Shown here one piece after another: positions 43,970 through 52,560 of a DNA stretch of 56,381 bases. Source of the DNA: Streptomyces sp. SA15 (lineage in GTDB: Bacteria; Actinomycetota; Actinomycetes; Streptomycetales; Streptomycetaceae); NCBI RefSeq assembly GCF_002291145.1, contig NZ_NTGE01000031.1, forward strand, positions 1-56,381, given 5' to 3'. The translations under genes were made by a program, and so were the position numbers. The notes under the pieces were generated by a model that saw nothing but the letters and a program-made list of their open reading frames with translations, searched no databases and had not been told where the DNA came from. How positions within the stretch are numbered: position 1 is the stretch's first letter; every line of letters starts with the position of its first letter.

Positions 43970-45469
43970 TTATGCCACGCCGTCCTGGCGGTCCAGGACG
44001 GAGGCCAGCGCCTGCTCGAAGCCGGAGGCCTTCCCGGCGGCCGCCGTCGGGTCCTGCTGGCGGACGTCGATGACGTGCCCGGTCAGTTCGGACAGCAGCA
44101 CGTCGAGCGAGGTGCGGGCCACGGCCTCGGAGGAGAGCAGGCTGCCCGCGGGCTCCTGGCCGAAGGCCTTGGTGCGCATCGGGGTTGCGGTGCGCTCCGG
44201 GTTGATGCAGTTGACGCGGATGCCGTCGCCCGCCCACTCGTCGGACAGGGCCTGGGTGAGGTTCACCATGGCGGCCTTGGTCGAGGAGTAGAGGCTGTAC
44301 TCGGCGCGGCCGCGGGTGTAGCTGCTGGACGTGTACAGCAGCAACTGTCCGTTGGTCTCGGCCAGGTACTTGTAGGAGGAGCGCGCGATCTGCACCGGGG
44401 CCAGATAGTTGACCTTCAGCGCTTCCTCGATGGTCGCGTTGTCGGTCTCGGCCAGCTTGCCGATGCGCAGCACGCCGGCGGTGTTGACGACGTAGTCGAT
44501 GCGCCCGGTCTCGGCGTACGCCTTGGACAGCGCGTCGTCGACCTCCTCCGGGTTCTCGACGTGGGTGCCGGTGGTGGAGCGGCCCAGCGCGTACACGTGG
44601 GCGCCGTAGGACTCGGCGAGTTCACAGATGTCCTTGCCGATGCCGTAACTGCCGCCGAAGACGACGACCGTCTTGCCGGTCAGCAGCTCGCGGTAGGCCT
44701 CCTCGGAGACCTGCTCGGGCGCGGCGGTCGAGGCCAGCTGGAACAGCTTGTCGGCGATGAAGACGTCGACGGGCTGGGTGACCTTCATGTTGTACTCGTC
44801 GCCCGCGACGACGTGGATCGGCACGTCCGGCAGGTACTTGAGTACGACGGAGCAGTCGTCCGTGGCCTGGAAGTTGGGGTCGCCGGCGGCGACCTCGTAG
44901 GCCCGCTTGATCGTGGACAGCTTGAAGGCCTGCGGGGTCTGACCGCGGCGCAGCCGGGAGCGGTCCGGGATCTCGGTGATGAACTCGCCGTCCTCGCCGT
45001 GCGTGCGCGTGACGATGATGGTGTCCGCGGACGGGATGGCGACGTCGACGGCCTGGTAGCGCTCCAGCGCGGCGACGCAGTCGTCGATGACGCGCTGCGC
45101 CAGCAGGGGGCGTACGGCGTCGTGGAAGAGGACGTTGACGTCCTCGCCCTCGGCCAGCCCCTCGCCCAGGGCCTCGATGGCGCGCTCGGTCGTCTCGTTC
45201 CGGGTGGAGCCACCCTCGATGATCTTCTTGACCTTCTGGAACCCGGCCTTGGCGACGATCTTCTCAATGTCGGGCACGTAGCCCGGCGCCATCAGCACGA
45301 TGATGTCGTCGATCGAGTCGGCCTTCTCGAAGGTGGTCAGGGTGTGCTCGATGACTGCCTTGCCGGCGATCTTCAGCAGCTGCTTGGGGATCGACAGACC
45401 CACCCGCTGGCCGGTGCCACCGGCCAGGATCACTGCGGTGGTACGGGGCTTGGCTATGTGCTGTGACAC
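43970..45469 (-). CDS. Bifunctional IspD-type cytidylyltransferase/SDR, probable CDP-ribitol synthase
   Basis: The product has 499 residues in two domains. Residues about 8-235 are an IspD/TarI cytidylyltransferase: AVILAGGTGQRVGLSIPKQL, GGSTRNETTERAI, VLFHDAVRPLL. Residues about 255-499 are a short-chain dehydrogenase: VVFGGSYGIGKDICELAE, NTAGVLRIG and the YSLYSSTKAAM active site (Tyr-x3-Lys). This fusion matches the Bcs1/Acs1 design, in which ribulose 5-phosphate is reduced to ribitol 5-phosphate and coupled to CMP. It fits the neighbouring TagF-like polymerases. GTG 45469 (VSQHIAKPRTTAV) is chosen; the upstream frame to 45655 is not family-like. Confidence 0.87.
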   Translation of the reverse strand: MSQHIAKPRTTAVILAGGTGQRVGLSIPKQLLKIAGKAVIEHTLTTFEKADSIDDIIVLMAPGYVPDIEKIVAKAGFQKVKKIIEGGSTRNETTERAIEALGEGLAEGEDVNVLFHDAVRPLLAQRVIDDCVAALERYQAVDVAIPSADTIIVTRTHGEDGEFITEIPDRSRLRRGQTPQAFKLSTIKRAYEVAAGDPNFQATDDCSVVLKYLPDVPIHVVAGDEYNMKVTQPVDVFIADKLFQLASTAAPEQVSEEAYRELLTGKTVVVFGGSYGIGKDICELAESYGAHVYALGRSTTGTHVENPEEVDDALSKAYAETGRIDYVVNTAGVLRIGKLAETDNATIEEALKVNYLAPVQIARSSYKYLAETNGQLLLYTSSSYTRGRAEYSLYSSTKAAMVNLTQALSDEWAGDGIRVNCINPERTATPMRTKAFGQEPAGSLLSSEAVARTSLDVLLSELTGHVIDVRQQDPTAAAGKASGFEQALASVLDRQDGVA

Positions 45470-45740
45470 AGGTGACCTACCTTGGGACGACAGGGAACTT
45501 GGAAATGGTCCCACTTCGGGTAACCGCAGTGCAAGGTGAGCGATGGCCGCCGCATATGTGCGCGCAACCTGGCATTCACCTTGGACTGCTGGAGCTTGGC
45601 GAACCGTTCCGTCGGCGGTGTCGCCGCCCCGTGGAAATGCTGTGAATAAGTCCACAGCTCAGCTCCACATCAAGATTCCGCGGCATTTGGGTCTCGGGGA
45701 GAGCAAGGGGACAGCCCGTCTCCATGGTCACGGGACGAGA

Positions 45741-45772
45741 GAGGCCCGGGACACGGGTGTGTCCCAGGCCTC
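45741..45772 (-). terminator. Terminator hairpin after the PhoD-like gene
   Basis: GAGGCCCGGGACAC (45741-45754) pairs with GTGTCCCAGGCCTC (45759-45772), 13 of 14 positions, with loop GGGT. It lies beyond the repeat array that follows the phosphatase stop codon. Confidence 0.75.
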
Positions 45773-45777
45773 AGGAG

Positions 45778-45837
45778 TTGATATCAACTGATGTCAGGTG
45801 ACATCAGTTGATATCAGTCGTTGTCAGTTGACGTCAG
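45778..45837. repeat. Six 10-bp repeats forming an 18-bp-arm palindrome at the PhoD stop codon
   Basis: Six 10-bp units follow TTGAYRTCAG. Within them TGATATCAACTGATGTCA (45779-45796) and TGACATCAGTTGATATCA (45799-45816) are perfect inverted copies separated by GG. The PhoD-like stop codon (45834-45836) lies in the last unit. A related TGTCAGTTGACA occurs at 47561-47572, after obg. Confidence 0.85.
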
Positions 45838-47384
45838 ACGAGCCGGACACCCGGCCGGCCCGCGTCCATCCGCAGCTTGGCCAGCGTGCTCGGCGTCGAC
45901 TTCGGCTGGCGGACCGTGTCGACCACCCGCACCTGCGCGTCGATGCCGTCGCGGCGGATGTCGAGGAGGTGGTAGCCGCGGTGTGCGTCGAGCAGCTTCC
46001 AGTGCGGGTTGTCCGCCATCCGCGGGTCCCACTCCTTGCGGAAGGCCGCCTGGTCCTGGTCGCCGTTGCTGGAGATGGAGGTGCCGACGAACTCGGCTCC
46101 GACCACGGCGGAGTTCGGGTTGGCGAAGTCCTCCTTCAGGTCGCTGATCATCGTCAGGTGCCGGTCGCCGGTGAGCACGACCGGGTTGCTGACGCGCTTG
46201 AACTCCTTCAGGAACTGGTTGCGTTCGACCTGGTAGCCGTCCCAGGCGTCGTAGAACCAGAGCTTGCCCTCGCCGACCTGCAGATCGGTCTCGGCCATCA
46301 TGATCTGCGAGGCGATCAGGTTCCAGCGGGCGGGCGAGTCGCGCAGCCCGTTCAGCAGCCACTTCTTCTGGTCGGCGCCGAGCATCGTCAGCTTCGGGTC
46401 CTGCGCGCCGGCCTGGCTGGTCGCCTGGTCGCTGCGGAACTGCCGGGTGTCCAGCACGTTCAGCCGGGCCAGGCGGCCGAACTCCAGGCGGCGGTACATC
46501 CGGATGTGCGGTCCGTTCGGTACGGCCGTCGCGCGCACCGGCATGTGCTCGTAGTACGCCTGGTAGGCCGCGGTCAGCCGGGCGACGAACGCGTCGTGCG
46601 TCTGCTTGTCCGGGTCCTGCGGGATCTCGCCGGCGAAGTCGTTGTCCACCTCGTGGTCGTCGAAGGTGACCACGAAGGGCGCGTTGGCGTGCATGGTGGC
46701 GAGGTCGGGGTCGGTGCGGTACTGGGCGTACCGGTTGCGGTACTGGGTCAGGCTGAACGGCTCCCCGGTGCCCTCGTGCCGCCGTACGCCCGTCGCCGAC
46801 GGCGTCGACTCGTAGATGTAGTCGCCGACGAACAGCACGATGTCGGGGTCCTGGGCCAGCATGTCGGCGTATGGCGTGAAGTAGCCGTGCTGCCAGTTCT
46901 GGCAGGAGGCGAGCGCGACCCTCAGGTTGCCGGCGGAGCTGGACCAGGCGGGGGCGGTGCGGGTGCGGCCGACGCGGGAGAGCTGGCCGCCGGCGCGGAA
47001 GCGGTACCAGTACGGCCGACCCGGGCGCAGGCCCCGTACATCCACGTGAACGCTGTGCCCGTACTCGGGCCGGGCCTGGGCGGTGCCCCGGCGGACGACC
47101 CTTCTGAACTTGGCGTCCTCGGCGAGCTCCCACTGCACCGCGACCGCGCGGTCGGGCATGCCGCCGCCGTTCAGCGGGTCCGGCGCGAGCCGCGTCCACA
47201 GCACGATGCCGTCCGGCAGCGGGTCACCGGACGCGACACCGAGCTTGAACACGCCGTCGGGCAGCGGGGGTTCGGCTGCTCGGGCGGTGTTCGGCAGCCA
47301 CAGCTGGGCGGAGGCCGTGGCGCCGAGCACGGCGGCTCCGGCGGTCAGAAAACGGCGTCGGTCGGGCGATACTGCTCCCGTCAT
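45834..47384 (-). CDS. Secreted PhoD-family alkaline phosphatase
   Basis: The 516-residue product begins with a Tat signal (DRRRFLTAGAAVLGATASA, cleavage after ARA near residue 36). It then has an N-terminal Ig-like PhoD_N domain and the calcium/iron-dependent PhoD metallophosphatase domain. Visible motifs: LFVGDYIYES, VTFDDHEVDNDFAG, MMAETDLQ and VLTGDRHLTMI. PhoD enzymes are phosphodiesterases/phosphatases that release phosphate, including from teichoic acids, which is notable beside polyol-phosphate polymer genes. The ATG at 47384 follows AGGGAG. Pho-box sequences were not confidently seen. Confidence 0.92.
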   Translation of the reverse strand: MTGAVSPDRRRFLTAGAAVLGATASAQLWLPNTARAAEPPLPDGVFKLGVASGDPLPDGIVLWTRLAPDPLNGGGMPDRAVAVQWELAEDAKFRRVVRRGTAQARPEYGHSVHVDVRGLRPGRPYWYRFRAGGQLSRVGRTRTAPAWSSSAGNLRVALASCQNWQHGYFTPYADMLAQDPDIVLFVGDYIYESTPSATGVRRHEGTGEPFSLTQYRNRYAQYRTDPDLATMHANAPFVVTFDDHEVDNDFAGEIPQDPDKQTHDAFVARLTAAYQAYYEHMPVRATAVPNGPHIRMYRRLEFGRLARLNVLDTRQFRSDQATSQAGAQDPKLTMLGADQKKWLLNGLRDSPARWNLIASQIMMAETDLQVGEGKLWFYDAWDGYQVERNQFLKEFKRVSNPVVLTGDRHLTMISDLKEDFANPNSAVVGAEFVGTSISSNGDQDQAAFRKEWDPRMADNPHWKLLDAHRGYHLLDIRRDGIDAQVRVVDTVRQPKSTPSTLAKLRMDAGRPGVRLV

Positions 47385-47496
47385 CGGGCGAACTCCCTTG
47401 CCTCGCTGGCCTCTTGGACACTACGAAGCTCATCCGCCGGGCGGTCCGTCCGCTGAACACACGTATGCGTGCGCATGACAGGTAGGCAGACAACAG

Positions 47497-47554
47497 AAGA
47501 CCCGTTGCGACGCGGGAACCTCACGGTGAACGGAGGTTTGTCGCAACGGGTCTT
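47497..47554 (-). terminator. Terminator hairpin downstream of obg
   Basis: AAGACCCGTTGCGAC (47497-47511) and GTCGCAACGGGTCTT (47540-47554) form a perfect 15-bp stem with a 28-nt loop, 66 bp after the obg stop. Confidence 0.75.
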
Positions 47555-47620
47555 ACGGGGTGTCAGTTGACAGAGATGGGGGTGCTGTAACGATCAGAGC
47601 GGCCAGAAGGGCCGCAACGG

Positions 47621-49057
47621 TCAGAACGGCTCGAAGTCGTCGAACTCCTGCGTCGCCTCGTCCCGCTCCGCCTGCCGGTCCCGGCGGCGCTGGGCCGCGG
47701 GCCGCGGCGCCTCGAAGCGGTGGTCCTCGCCACGGCGGCCCAGCATCTCGGCACCGGACATCATCGACGGCTCCCAGTCGAAGACGACCGCGTTCTCCTC
47801 GGGTCCGATGGCGACGCCGTCGCCCGACCGGGCGCCCGCCTTCATCAACTCCTCTTCCACACCGAGGCGGTTGAGACGGTCGGCCAGGTAACCCACGGCC
47901 TCGTCGTTGTTGAAGTCGGTCTGCCGCACCCAGCGTTCGGGCTTCTCGCCGCGGACCCGGAACAGCCCGTCTTCCTCGAGCGTGACGGTGAAGCCCGCGT
48001 CGTCGACGGCCTTCGGCCGGATGACGATCCGCGTGGCCTCCTCCTTCGGCTTGGCGGCCCGCGCCTTGGCGACCAGGTCGGCGAGCGCGAAGGACAGCTC
48101 CTTGAGCCCGGTGTGCGCGACGGCGGACACCGCGAAGACCCGGTACCCGCGAGACTCCAGATCCGGCCGGACCATCTCCGCCAGATCCTTGCCATCCGGT
48201 ACGTCGATCTTGTTGAGGACGACGATCCGGGGACGGTTGTCGAGGCCGCCGTACTCCCGCAGCTCGGCCTCGATCACGTCGAGGTCGGAGACGGGGTCGC
48301 GGTCGGACTCCAGGGTGGCGGTGTCGAGGACGTGCACGAGCACGCTGCACCGCTCCACGTGGCGCAGGAACTCCAAGCCGAGGCCCTTGCCCTGGCTGGC
48401 ACCGGGGATGAGTCCGGGTACGTCGGCGATGGTGTAGACGGTGGACCCGGCGGTCACGACACCCAGGTTCGGGACGAGGGTGGTGAACGGGTAGTCCGCG
48501 ATCTTCGGCTTGGCGGCGCTCAGCACAGAAATGAGGGACGACTTGCCGGCGCTCGGGTAGCCGACCAGCGCCACGTCGGCGACGGTCTTCAGCTCCAGGA
48601 CGATGTCCTGCACGTCCCCCGGCTCGCCGAGCAGCGCGAACCCGGGCGCCTTGCGCCGCGCGGACGCCAGCGCCGCGTTGCCGAGGCCGCCCCTGCCGCC
48701 CTGCGCGGCGACGAACGAAGTGCCGTGCCCGACCAGGTCGGCGAGCACATGGCCCGCCCTGTCCAGCACGACCGTGCCGTCCGGCACCGGCAGGACCAGG
48801 TCCTGCCCGTCCTTGCCGGAGCGGTTGCCGCCCTCGCCGGGCTTGCCGTTGGTGGCCTTGCGGTGCGGGGAGTGGTGGTACTCGAGGAGGGTCGTGACGG
48901 ACTGGTCGACGGTGAGGATCACATCGCCGCCGCGCCCGCCGTTGCCGCCGTCCGGGCCGCCGAGCGGCTTGAACTTCTCACGGTGGACGGAGGCACAGCC
49001 GTGACCTCCGTTACCCGCGGCGACGTGCAGCTCGACGCGGTCCACGAAGGTGGTCAT
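47621..49057 (-). CDS. obg: Obg/CgtA ribosome-associated GTPase
   Basis: The 478-residue product is an essential GTPase acting in 50S assembly and stress or developmental control. The Gly-rich Obg fold is at residues 1-158 ([25 protein letters not shown]). The G domain has [12 protein letters not shown] (G1), [16 protein letters not shown] (G3) and NKIDVPDG (G4). The C-terminal OCT domain contains [23 protein letters not shown]. An acidic/basic tail ends DDFEPF. It follows rpmA and rplU, the conserved order. Confidence 0.98.
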   Translation of the reverse strand: MTTFVDRVELHVAAGNGGHGCASVHREKFKPLGGPDGGNGGRGGDVILTVDQSVTTLLEYHHSPHRKATNGKPGEGGNRSGKDGQDLVLPVPDGTVVLDRAGHVLADLVGHGTSFVAAQGGRGGLGNAALASARRKAPGFALLGEPGDVQDIVLELKTVADVALVGYPSAGKSSLISVLSAAKPKIADYPFTTLVPNLGVVTAGSTVYTIADVPGLIPGASQGKGLGLEFLRHVERCSVLVHVLDTATLESDRDPVSDLDVIEAELREYGGLDNRPRIVVLNKIDVPDGKDLAEMVRPDLESRGYRVFAVSAVAHTGLKELSFALADLVAKARAAKPKEEATRIVIRPKAVDDAGFTVTLEEDGLFRVRGEKPERWVRQTDFNNDEAVGYLADRLNRLGVEEELMKAGARSGDGVAIGPEENAVVFDWEPSMMSGAEMLGRRGEDHRFEAPRPAAQRRRDRQAERDEATQEFDDFEPF

Positions 49058-49115
49058 GGGGTGTGCCTCCAGTTACGTACGGGAATGTCTTCTGATCAAC
49101 TGATCAACACGCGAA

Positions 49116-49154
49116 AGGCGGACCCGCTTCCCGTGAGGGAAGTGAGGTCCGCCT
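49116..49154 (-). terminator. Stem-loop between rpmA and obg
   Basis: AGGCGGACC (49116-49124) pairs with GGTCCGCCT (49146-49154), with an inner CTTCCC/GGGAAG stem. It is 15 bp after the rpmA stop and may reduce read-through into obg. Confidence 0.65.
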
Positions 49155-49169
49155 CGCGAAAGCTTCCGA

Positions 49170-49424
49170 TCAGGCGACCGGAACGATGTTCACGACCTTG
49201 CGGCCACGGCTGGTGCCGAACTCCACCGCACCGGCCTGCAGCGCGAACAGCGTGTCGTCGCCGCCACGGCCGACGCCCGCGCCCGGGTGGAAGTGGGTGC
49301 CGCGCTGGCGGACCAGGATCTCGCCCGCGTTGACGACCTGACCGCCGAAGCGCTTCACGCCGAGGCGCTGAGCGTTGGAGTCACGACCGTTACGGGTGGA
49401 CGATGCGCCCTTCTTGTGTGCCAT
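49170..49424 (-). CDS. rpmA: 50S ribosomal protein L27
   Basis: The 84-residue product is an L27 protein that reaches toward the peptidyl transferase centre. The sequence has the family opening [20 protein letters not shown], followed by [23 protein letters not shown] and [13 protein letters not shown]. Normal length. It starts 14 bp after rplU and is cotranscribed with it. Confidence 0.99.
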   Translation of the reverse strand: MAHKKGASSTRNGRDSNAQRLGVKRFGGQVVNAGEILVRQRGTHFHPGAGVGRGGDDTLFALQAGAVEFGTSRGRKVVNIVPVA

Positions 49425-49438
49425 CTCTCCTCAGTCCC

Positions 49439-49759
49439 TTACTTCGCAGCCGCGGGGATCTCAGTGACCTTGATCGCCGTGTACTGCTGGCGGTGGCCCT
49501 GACGACGGCGGTAGCCGGTCTTGTTCTTGTAGCGCAGAATGTCGATCTTCTGGCCCTTGTGGTGGTCCACGACCTCGGCCTGGACCTTGATGCCGGCCAG
49601 CACCCACGGGTCGCTGGTCACAGCGTCGCCGTCGACAACGAGCAGGGTCGAGAGCTCGACCGTGTCGCCAACCTGGGCGGTGGAAATCTTGTCAACCTCA
49701 ACGATGTCGCCGACAGCAACCTTGTGCTGGCGACCACCGCTGCGCACGATGGCGTACAC
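49439..49759 (-). CDS. rplU: 50S ribosomal protein L21
   Basis: The 106-residue product begins [18 protein letters not shown] and contains the signature region [21 protein letters not shown] cut around the conserved basic loop, as in L21. The start is GTG, with GAGAGTGAGA upstream. A leader of about 140 nt precedes it, and its promoter overlaps the terminator of the rhamnose operon. It heads rplU-rpmA-obg. Confidence 0.98.
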   Translation of the reverse strand: MYAIVRSGGRQHKVAVGDIVEVDKISTAQVGDTVELSTLLVVDGDAVTSDPWVLAGIKVQAEVVDHHKGQKIDILRYKNKTGYRRRQGHRQQYTAIKVTEIPAAAK

Positions 49760-49904
49760 GCGGATCTCACTCTCTCGCTCGGGACGGCACCCCCGCAGTC
49801 CAGCCGCCCGGCAAAGGACACGGACGGCCTCTCCCGACCACCGAGGTACCCGGGAGGAAGAGGTTTACGGGGATGTGGCGTGCCAGTCGACACGCCGACG
49901 GTCA

Positions 49905-49933
49905 AGGTTACGGGGCCCGGCTTGAGGGGTCAA
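49905..49933 (-). promoter_or_regulatory. Promoter of rplU
   Basis: On the minus strand -35 TTGACC (49928-49933) and -10 TAACCT (49905-49910) are separated by exactly 17 bp, close to the HrdB consensus. Transcription would start near 49898, leaving a leader of about 140 nt. The -35 and spacer lie inside the rmlC-side terminator hairpin. Confidence 0.65.
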
Positions 49934-49944
49934 ACCGGGCCCCG
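49911..49944 (-). terminator. Terminator of the rhamnose operon
   Basis: CGGGGCCCGG (49911-49920) and CCGGGCCCCG (49935-49944) form a perfect 10-bp stem with a 14-nt loop, 18 bp after the rmlC stop codon. Confidence 0.7.
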
Positions 49945-49961
49945 CCGCAGAGCGGGGCGGT

Positions 49962-50555
49962 TCAGCCGCCAAGGCTCTCCCGATAGGCCACGCAGTCCTC
50001 GTAGGAGGGCAGCAGGCCCTGCTCGCGGGCCTGGGCCAGGGTGGGTGCCTGCTCGTCCTTGGCGGAGAGCAGCGGGGCGAGGTCCGCGGGCCAGTCGATG
50101 CCGAGGGCCGGGTCGAGCGGGTGGATGCCGTGCTCACGCTCGGGGGCGTAGCCCTCGGAGCAGAGGTAGACCACGGTGGCGTCCTCGGTGAGCGCCATGA
50201 AGCCGTGGCCGAGGCCCTCGGAGAGGTAGACCGCGTGGTGGTCGCGGTCGTCGAGGCGGACCGCCTCCCACTGGCCGAAGGTGGGCGAGCCGGTCCGGAT
50301 GTCCACGATCACGTCGAGGACCGCGCCGCGCACGCACTTGACGTACTTGGCCTGGCCGGGAGGCACGTCCGCGAAGTGGATGCCGCGCAGGGTGCCCCGG
50401 CTGGAGACGGACATGTTCGCCTGGGCGAGGGTGAGCGGGTGGCCGGCCGCCTCGGTGAAGAGCGGTGCCTTGAACCACTCGTGGAAGCTGCCCCGGCCGT
50501 CGGGGAAGACCTTCGGCTCGTGCACCCAGGCGCCGGAAATGGAGAGGGGTCGCAT
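49962..50555 (-). CDS. rfbC: dTDP-4-dehydrorhamnose 3,5-epimerase
   Basis: The 197-residue cupin enzyme epimerises dTDP-4-keto-6-deoxyglucose at C3 and C5 (RmlC). Typical features are FPDGRGSFHEWFK, QANMSVSSRGTLRGIHF (substrate-binding Arg and catalytic His region), KYVKCVRGAVLDVIVDIR and LSEGLGHGFMAL. Normal length. It is last in the rmlA-rmlB-rmlD-GT2-rmlC operon, 10 bp after the glycosyltransferase. Confidence 0.95.
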   Translation of the reverse strand: MRPLSISGAWVHEPKVFPDGRGSFHEWFKAPLFTEAAGHPLTLAQANMSVSSRGTLRGIHFADVPPGQAKYVKCVRGAVLDVIVDIRTGSPTFGQWEAVRLDDRDHHAVYLSEGLGHGFMALTEDATVVYLCSEGYAPEREHGIHPLDPALGIDWPADLAPLLSAKDEQAPTLAQAREQGLLPSYEDCVAYRESLGG

Positions 50556-50565
50556 GACAGGGTCC

Positions 50566-52560
50566 TCAGCTCGTCTTCTGCTTGGTCAGTGCGCGCTTGA
50601 GTCGCCCGGCAACCCGGCGCCACAGCGGACGCGGCGGACGCGGCGGTGCGGGCTTCTTCTTCGCGGCGGGCTTGGCCGGCGGGGTGTGCCGGTCGATCAC
50701 CCGGGCGGTGCCGTCGGCGTCCACCACCACGTCGACCGGGAGCCGGGTCCAGCGCGCCTCGCCACGGGCGGCGGACGGCACGCCGATCCGGACCGCCCAG
50801 CGGCGACCGGTGAGCTGCTCCAGCGGCAGCGGGGCGCTCACGGTACGGCCGTCCACCACGGCGTCGGCGGGGAACTTGCCCACGTTCTTGCGCTCGAAGC
50901 GGAGCCGCACCGGCTCTGAGGAGTCCGCCGCGACGTGCAGCGGCAGCGGAAGCCGGACGGTGGAGCCGTCGACCACGCCCGCGGCCGGGTCCATCAGCGC
51001 CACCGCCTCGCGCTCCAGCTTGCCGGTGTGCTGGTCGACGTCGAGGGAGAGGTTGCCCGGCCCGTCGGTCCAGTACGGCAGGACCATCCGCCTCGGCTCA
51101 CCGGTGAGCGCGGCCAGCCGCCCGGCCTCCACGTCCTCGCCGCGCACCGCGCCGAGCCGGGTCTCCTTGCTCCAGCCGCAGGACTTGATGCGCAGGTGCA
51201 GGTCCCAGATCCCCTTGGCCAGGGGCGCGCCCGCGGCCGCGGTCTCCGGGTCGAGCACGGCGCGTGCGGTGATCTGCTGGCGGAAGGAGCCCTCCCCGGC
51301 GGCCGGCCGGTGCCGCTCGCTGTCCAGCGGGAGGTAGTACTGGGTGGCGTCCTCGCGGTGCCGGACCACCAGATCCACGTCGCTCTTGTCGACCGGGGCG
51401 TCCAGGGTGATGCTCTGCCCGGCCAGGGCCTCGAGCGCCTTGTCGGAGAGCGGCAGGCCGAGCAGGTCGTGCTCGCCGTCCCGGCGGAAGGTCATCGGGG
51501 CGTCCTCGACCTGGTACTCGGCGGTGAAGCCGATGTTCAGGGCGCCCTTCTCCCAGGCCAGAGAGGTCAGGCTGCCGGTGGGCTTGATCCCTGCCTCCCA
51601 GCGGGCGAGTTCCCTGACGTCCTGGTAGAGGTCGGCGATGATCAGTCCGGCCACCACCCGCTGGGTGGGGGCGACACGGGCGAGAACGCCCGGTCCGAAG
51701 CGTTCGGTGACCACGCCGCGGATCTCACGGTAGAGCTCCTCGGCGTAGTCCTCGGGGAGCTTGAGGAGCCGGTTGCCGCGCAGCCGCTCGACCATCTCGT
51801 TGCGCAGCCAGCGGCTGAACAGCTTGTCGCGCAGCGGACCCGGCTCTGTGAGTTCCTCGACGACGTCGAGGGCCTCGCGGAGGTTCCCGAAGTAGCCGGC
51901 CGGGTCGAAGCGCTGGAAGCCGGCGTTGGAGCCGTCGTCCCGGGTGATGTGGTAGTAGCACAGGTAATCGCCGAGGACGGCGACGCTCTTCGCCCGGAGA
52001 TACGCCTCGGCGACGAAGACGTGGTCCTCCAGCCGGCGGCGGCCCTCCTTGAAGCGCATGTTGTGCTCGTTCAGGAACTCCCGGCGGAACATCTTGTGCG
52101 GGGTGAGGCTGTCGATCAGCGGCGCGTTCTCCACCGTGGCACGCGGCCGGTTGACCCGGAACAGCTCCTGCGGGACCGGGCGGCCGATGCCCGCCATCTT
52201 GCCTACGACGACATCGGCGTCGTTCGCCTTGCCGTACTCGTACATCCGCTCCAGGGCCTCGTCGCCGAGCCAGTCGTCGTGGTCGACGAACATCACGTAC
52301 TCGCCCTGGGCGGCCGCGATGCCGGTGTTGCGGGGGCGGCCGGACCAGCCGGAGGCCTCCTGGTGGATGACGTGCAGGTGGGGGTGCTCGGCCGCCAGCT
52401 GGTCCAGGCGGGCGGGCGTCTCGTCGGTGGAGCCGTCGTCGACGAAGAAGACCTCGAATTCGTCGGGGGTGAGGCTCTGCCGCAGCAGGGACGAGACGCA
52501 GTCCTCGACGTACTTGCCGGGGTTGTAGACCGCGATGACGACGCTGACTTTGACCGTCAC
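50566..52560 (-). CDS. Large family 2 glycosyltransferase, possible rhamnosyltransferase
   Basis: The 664-residue product has an N-terminal GT2 domain (VSVVIAVYNPGKYVEDCVSS, VDDGSTDETPARL, PRNTGIAAAQGEYVMFVDHDD, RRRLEDHVFVAEAYLRA). A helical middle and a C-terminal region of about 330 residues made of beta-rich repeats follow (for example LPLPLHVAADSSEPVRLRF), ending in a basic Pro/Lys tail. Layout recalls TarS/TarP-type teichoic acid glycosyltransferases. Sited inside the rhamnose operon and overlapping rmlD by 4 bp (GTGA), it likely uses dTDP-rhamnose or modifies the same polymer. Donor and acceptor are inferred. Confidence 0.85.
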   Translation of the reverse strand: MTVKVSVVIAVYNPGKYVEDCVSSLLRQSLTPDEFEVFFVDDGSTDETPARLDQLAAEHPHLHVIHQEASGWSGRPRNTGIAAAQGEYVMFVDHDDWLGDEALERMYEYGKANDADVVVGKMAGIGRPVPQELFRVNRPRATVENAPLIDSLTPHKMFRREFLNEHNMRFKEGRRRLEDHVFVAEAYLRAKSVAVLGDYLCYYHITRDDGSNAGFQRFDPAGYFGNLREALDVVEELTEPGPLRDKLFSRWLRNEMVERLRGNRLLKLPEDYAEELYREIRGVVTERFGPGVLARVAPTQRVVAGLIIADLYQDVRELARWEAGIKPTGSLTSLAWEKGALNIGFTAEYQVEDAPMTFRRDGEHDLLGLPLSDKALEALAGQSITLDAPVDKSDVDLVVRHREDATQYYLPLDSERHRPAAGEGSFRQQITARAVLDPETAAAGAPLAKGIWDLHLRIKSCGWSKETRLGAVRGEDVEAGRLAALTGEPRRMVLPYWTDGPGNLSLDVDQHTGKLEREAVALMDPAAGVVDGSTVRLPLPLHVAADSSEPVRLRFERKNVGKFPADAVVDGRTVSAPLPLEQLTGRRWAVRIGVPSAARGEARWTRLPVDVVVDADGTARVIDRHTPPAKPAAKKKPAPPRPPRPLWRRVAGRLKRALTKQKTS

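Noticed and set aside
49760..49904. Structured r-protein (L21) leader before rplU
   Set aside because: The leader has short GC stems (such as GGCGTG/CACGCC), but nothing I can match to a defined motif, so it is not listed as a feature.
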